A stretch of DNA of 64,000 nucleotides from Pseudomaricurvus sp050633365. GTDB lineage: Bacteria > Pseudomonadota > Gammaproteobacteria > Pseudomonadales > Cellvibrionaceae. The position numbers were made by a program, and so were the translations under genes. Under the pieces are notes generated by a model. That model saw nothing but the letters and a program-made list of their open reading frames with translations, was not told where the DNA came from and made no database searches. Of the stretch, positions 60,611 through 64,000 are shown in pieces (the stretch's first letter is position 1; every line of letters starts with the position of its first letter). Where the stretch lies: the NCBI GenBank assembly GCA_050633365.1, contig JBOEGJ010000036.1, forward strand, positions 1-64,000, in the 5' to 3' direction.

Positions 60611-61447
60611 TTAATAGTTTAAGAAGGGGTGCTCTAGGGTATCGGACAGTATTGAAGACATATCAAGTGCATCGTCTTCTGGGTAAAGCGCACTGATGGT
60701 CAGCTTTGGCTCCGAAATGTAGGCTGCGGGCCCCAGCGCGCCAATGGTTTGGTTGACACTGTAAAAGCGCTCGAGTTTGCCTTGAAACTCTGCTTGAACA
60801 CGAAAGCTCGCCATGGGCTCAAGCTGGGATGCTCTTTGCGCCCAATCCTTGGGAACATTGGGGTTTTCGATGAAGGTCTTTAGGCGCTGTTTCTCTTCTT
60901 CACTATCGCTCAGCAGTGCCGACTGCTTCATCGACATAACGATCATTGAGAGTGTGTCCTCCCAGCCAGTTAGCAGCGTTCCCGCGCCTTGGCGACTGAA
61001 GAGAAAATCGTAATGGTTCGAGACCGTTTGCAGTTTCGCCGCGGGGATTGTCGCCTGATAGAACCCAACCCATGCTCGGTTAACCATCAATAAATTGTTG
61101 GCGCTATCGAGCAGAGCTGCAGGATAGGGGTCCATGGCTTTTAGGCTGAGATTCATTGCCTTGCGAAGCCACTTCAGCTCTGGGGCGTGAAAGTCGACTT
61201 TGTCTTCTTTGGGAGAGTAGCCTGCCGATATTCGCAAGTGATTTCGGTCTCGTGGCTTGAGGTCAATGGCTGACGCAATGTCCTCAATAATGCCTTCGCT
61301 AGGCCGGCTAGAGCCATTTTCGAGTCGGCTGATGTGTCGAGGAGAGCTGTCAAGGCGATGAGCTAACTCTTCCTGGCTGACGCCGTGAACACCGCGCCAA
61401 AACTTCAAAAAGCGCCCAAACGCCAACTCTTGTGAACCTTCTGCCAT
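60611..61447 (-). CDS. XRE-family transcriptional regulator with MmyB-like ligand domain
   Basis: The 278-residue regulator has an N-terminal helix-turn-helix (FGRFLKFWRGVHGVSQEELAHRLDSSPRHISRLENGSSRPS) and an MmyB-type C-terminal domain (DPYPAALLDSANNLLMVNRAW ... FQGKLERFYSVNQTIG). MmyB regulators bind fatty-acid-like ligands and commonly sit beside short-chain dehydrogenases or acyl-CoA genes, as here. It is divergent from the acyl-CoA dehydrogenase, 134 bases apart, and is probably its regulator. The longer start at 61483 is possible. Confidence 0.88.
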   Translation of the reverse strand: MAEGSQELAFGRFLKFWRGVHGVSQEELAHRLDSSPRHISRLENGSSRPSEGIIEDIASAIDLKPRDRNHLRISAGYSPKEDKVDFHAPELKWLRKAMNLSLKAMDPYPAALLDSANNLLMVNRAWVGFYQATIPAAKLQTVSNHYDFLFSRQGAGTLLTGWEDTLSMIVMSMKQSALLSDSEEEKQRLKTFIENPNVPKDWAQRASQLEPMASFRVQAEFQGKLERFYSVNQTIGALGPAAYISEPKLTISALYPEDDALDMSSILSDTLEHPFLNY

Positions 61448-61581
61448 ACTTCTGTGCTCGTACCCACTCGCAAGGCCCAGCATTGTATAGGGGTTTTACC
61501 TGACATTCCATGTCGTGGTCGCTCACAGCGGGGCTGGGCACAATAGCGTCAACTTGAAAATAATAGAAAGAGGTAAGAACC

Positions 61582-63387
61582 GTGGTTGCTCCTATTCTTG
61601 ATACCCGTGATTTAGAGTTTATGCTCTATGAGCTGTTTGACGCAGAGGGTTTGACGACCCGTGAACGCTACGCCGATCACAGCCGTGATACCTTCCGAGC
61701 GGCAATGGAAACCGGACAGACTGTCGCGGAGAAGTACTTTCTACCTATTCGCCAGAAGGTAGATACTCATCAGCCCACCTTTGATGGAAAGAACGTCGAC
61801 ATGATTCCCGAAATCAAAGTCGCGGTGGACGCGGTTATTGAATCAGGTTTGGCGAATCCCACCGCTGACTATGAGCTGGGTGGCATGCAGCTACCGGCCA
61901 TCGTGGCGAGTGCGACCACATCCTATCTATCAGCAGCCGGAAGCACCACCATGGGTTATACCGGTTTGACCAATGCGAACTGTAACTTAATACAGGCGCA
62001 TGGTACTGAAGAGCAAATAGATACCTGGGTTAAGCCGATGCGCGAAGGCCGCTTCGCTGGCACCATGGCGATGTCTGAGCCATCGGCCGGCTCTGGCCTA
62101 GCCGACTTGACTACCACAGCGGTACCGGAAGCTGACGGTACCTACCGAGTTACAGGCAATAAGATATGGATTTCAGGTGGCGATCACGAGTTAAATGAAA
62201 ATATCGTTCACTTGGTGTTGGCTCGTGTCAAGGGTGCGCCAAAAGGGGTGAAGGGAATATCGCTTTTTATCGTTCCTAAGTTTTTGGTTGATAGCGATGG
62301 CCAGTTGGGCGATCGAAACGACGTCTGGTTAGCCGGCTTGTTCCATAAAATGGGCGGCCGTGGTCAAACATCTTGCGCTCTGAGCTTTGGTGAAAAAGGA
62401 GGAGCCGTTGGTTACCTCGTCGGTGAAGAAAACAAAGGTCTTCACTACATGTTCCATATGATGAACGAAGCAAGAATCATGGTGGGAACCAGTGCCTCTA
62501 TTACCGCGCTTACCGGCTATCAGTATTCGTTAGACTACGCCAAGGAAAGACCTCAAGGACGCCTGGCCTCTTGTAAGGACCCCGAGTCTCCGCCGGTGAA
62601 TATTATTCAGCATCCTGATGTGCGCCGTATGTTACTTGCGCAGAAATCTTACGCTGAAGGTGCTTACGCTCTTTGCCTGTTGGGCGCGCAGTTGTCTGAT
62701 GATGAGCACACGGCACCAACACAAGAGGAGCGTGATGAGGCGCATCTTCTACTCGACTTTCTAACCCCAATTATAAAATCATGGCCTTCAGAGTACGGGC
62801 CTCGCGCAAACAGTCTTGCGATACAGGTTCTGGGTGGTAGTGGCTACGTTAACGAACATCCGGTAGAAATGTTCTATAGGGATAATCGCCTAAACCCAAT
62901 TCATGAAGGTACCTACGGCATTCAGTCGTTAGACTTGCTTGGGCGTAAAGTGCCGATGAATAACTTGGCGGGCTATCAAGCGTGTTTAGCGGCTATCGAA
63001 GAAACCATTGCAGATGCGGCTTCCGTTGAAACAGTTTCTGCCTACGGCCAAGAGCTAACGCAAGCGCTGGAAGTTCTTAAGGCGACCACCAATACATTGC
63101 TCGGCGCTATGATGGAGAAGAATATTGATTTAGTGATGGCAAACTCCGTCAAGTATCTCGAGTTGTTTGGCAATGTCGTTGTGGCGTGGGTTTGGTTAAA
63201 GCAGGGCATTGTTGCGGCTCAAGCGCTTGAGCGAAACCCTCACGAAAGTGATGTCAATTTCTATAATGGCAAGCTGCAAGCGTTGAAATATTTTTTCCGC
63301 TTCGAATTGCCAGAAATTCACGTCTGGGCCAAGATTTTGTGTGATCTAGATGACACCACATACGAGATGCAGGAACAGTGGTTCTGA
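61582..63387 (+). CDS. Acyl-CoA dehydrogenase, ~600-residue FadE5-like type
   Basis: The 601-residue flavoprotein has GYTGLTNANCNLIQAHGTEEQ, the FAD/substrate motif MAMSEPSAGSGLADLTTTA, GNKIWISGGDHE, GRGQTSCALSFG, NEARIMVGTSA and the late QVLGGSGYVNEHPVEMFYRDNRLNPIHEGTYGIQ, plus a C-terminal extension typical of the long acyl-CoA dehydrogenases. It removes two hydrogens at alpha-beta of an acyl-CoA. The GTG start follows AGAGGTAAG. The catalytic base is presumably the Glu in HEGTYGIQ. Chain-length specificity unknown. Confidence 0.92.
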   Translation: MVAPILDTRDLEFMLYELFDAEGLTTRERYADHSRDTFRAAMETGQTVAEKYFLPIRQKVDTHQPTFDGKNVDMIPEIKVAVDAVIESGLANPTADYELGGMQLPAIVASATTSYLSAAGSTTMGYTGLTNANCNLIQAHGTEEQIDTWVKPMREGRFAGTMAMSEPSAGSGLADLTTTAVPEADGTYRVTGNKIWISGGDHELNENIVHLVLARVKGAPKGVKGISLFIVPKFLVDSDGQLGDRNDVWLAGLFHKMGGRGQTSCALSFGEKGGAVGYLVGEENKGLHYMFHMMNEARIMVGTSASITALTGYQYSLDYAKERPQGRLASCKDPESPPVNIIQHPDVRRMLLAQKSYAEGAYALCLLGAQLSDDEHTAPTQEERDEAHLLLDFLTPIIKSWPSEYGPRANSLAIQVLGGSGYVNEHPVEMFYRDNRLNPIHEGTYGIQSLDLLGRKVPMNNLAGYQACLAAIEETIADAASVETVSAYGQELTQALEVLKATTNTLLGAMMEKNIDLVMANSVKYLELFGNVVVAWVWLKQGIVAAQALERNPHESDVNFYNGKLQALKYFFRFELPEIHVWAKILCDLDDTTYEMQEQWF

Positions 63388-63401
63388 TATTCATAGCGGG
63401 T

Positions 63402-63428
63402 TGGGCTGCAAGGCTCAGCCCATTTTTT
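63402..63428 (+). terminator. Intrinsic terminator between acyl-CoA dehydrogenase and MaoC genes
   Basis: TGGGCTG at 63402-63408 pairs with CAGCCCA at 63416-63422 around a 7-base loop, followed by six T. It lies inside what otherwise looks like one operon, so it should reduce downstream transcription. Confidence 0.85.
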
Positions 63429-63450
63429 GATCATAAAAAGGGAGAGAATA

Positions 63451-63909
63451 ATGAAATCAATCAAAAGAGATGAAGTCTCACAATACGCCGGTTATGAAAG
63501 CGCACCGACCGAGTGGTTTGAGGTAAAACAAGACCAGATTAATCAATTTGCCGATTGCACTCTGGACCATCAGTTTATCCATATCGATCCAGATAAAGCC
63601 AAAGAAACCCCGTTTGGGACTACTATTGCTCACGGCTTTCTTTCGCTGTCTATGTTGTCGCATTTTTCCGAGCAGTTTGGGTTGGTGATCGAAGGCACTT
63701 ACATGGGTGTTAACTACGGTTTTGACTCGGTGCGATTTATTTCTCCAGTCAAAGTTAACAGTCGCATTCGCGCCCACGCAAAGACTTTAGAGATCATTGA
63801 GAAAAATCCAGGACAGTTTATGTCTAAGACCGAAGTGACGGTTGAAATCGAAGGCGAAGAGAAGCCTGCACTGAAAGCTGTTTGGATTGGTATGCAAATG
63901 GTGGCGTAA
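63451..63909 (+). CDS. MaoC-like (R)-specific enoyl-CoA hydratase
   Basis: The 152-residue hot-dog-fold protein has QINQFADCTLDHQFIHIDPDKAKETPFGTTIAHGFLSLSML, with the Asp/His dyad of MaoC dehydratases (D-x-x-x-I-H and AHG). It hydrates trans-2-enoyl-CoA, the step after the dehydrogenase. ATG 63451 follows GGGAGAG. The next gene is an SDR, the expected following step. Confidence 0.9.
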   Translation: MKSIKRDEVSQYAGYESAPTEWFEVKQDQINQFADCTLDHQFIHIDPDKAKETPFGTTIAHGFLSLSMLSHFSEQFGLVIEGTYMGVNYGFDSVRFISPVKVNSRIRAHAKTLEIIEKNPGQFMSKTEVTVEIEGEEKPALKAVWIGMQMVA

Positions 63910-63957
63910 TTGCGCCGCGAACACGATTAAGAAAATATTTGAGAAAGGAGAATGACT

Positions 63958-64000
63958 ATGACAGTTAGTTTTGAAGGTCGCGTTGCGATTGTAACGGGTG
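63958..64000 (+). CDS. Short-chain dehydrogenase/reductase (5' end only)
   Basis: Fourteen codons are visible: MTVSFEGRVAIVTG, the start of the Rossmann nucleotide-binding motif (VTGxxxGIG) of SDR enzymes. AAGGAG lies upstream with good spacing to ATG 63958 (an ATG at 63952 is too close). It is likely the 3-hydroxyacyl-CoA or steroid-type oxidoreductase of this group. The rest lies beyond the window. Confidence 0.75.
   Translation, partial: MTVSFEGRVAIVTG

Overview
The window is a chromosomal stretch of a Gram-negative, probably marine or aquatic gammaproteobacterium. The evidence is a complete LolCDE operon, FimV, RadD, a YeeN-type YebC paralogue, a second EF-G of the FusA2 type, a TonB-dependent receptor, and DUF1415, DUF2147 and DUF3014 proteins. 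The fatty-acid genes (single-chain acyl-CoA carboxylase, PrpE, a 600-residue acyl-CoA dehydrogenase, MaoC, coniferyl-type aldehyde dehydrogenase) recall the Cellvibrionales/Spongiibacter group, but that placement is inference. I see no rRNA, tRNA, CRISPR array, phage or insertion sequence.

Layout. 1-3.5 kb: 5' part of fusA2 (minus strand), a periplasmic binding protein and two small unknown proteins. 3.7-20.9 kb: a six-gene plus-strand block with three HlyD-like adaptor proteins (one fused to an M50 intramembrane-type peptidase), a 2238-residue LEPR-XLL/DUF4347 repeat protein, a hybrid histidine kinase with two Hpt domains, and a REC-GGDEF-EAL protein. This looks like a dedicated processing/export and signalling system for one giant surface protein. 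20.9-36.5 kb: housekeeping and poorly known genes (radD, a lipase-like hydrolase, prpE, a CBS protein, a diguanylate cyclase divergent from a PilZ protein, a CvfB-like S1 protein, a thiolase-like protein, MgtC/SapB). 36.6-49.8 kb: single-chain acyl-CoA carboxylase, fimV, aldehyde dehydrogenase, a MoxR/CoxE pair and a TonB receptor. 50.4-57.5 kb: a coiled-coil membrane protein, a MATE efflux gene behind an apparent leader-peptide transcription attenuator, a PilZ protein and lolCDE. 57.6-64 kb: yeeN, a solute-binding protein, a YdjM-like membrane protein, and a divergent XRE/MmyB regulator next to an acyl-CoA dehydrogenase - MaoC - SDR group.

The two most unusual items are (1) the giant-protein locus at 3.7-20.9 kb, whose product carries five repeats of exactly 159 residues followed by five of exactly 104 and one of 103, behind a DUF4347 domain with a His/Cys pair; and (2) the 51.2-51.65 kb leader of the MATE gene, where a 34-codon ORF precedes mutually exclusive RNA hairpins ending in a strong intrinsic terminator.

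Gene starts were chosen by ribosome-binding sites and family length. Family names come from motif recognition only; no database search was run.
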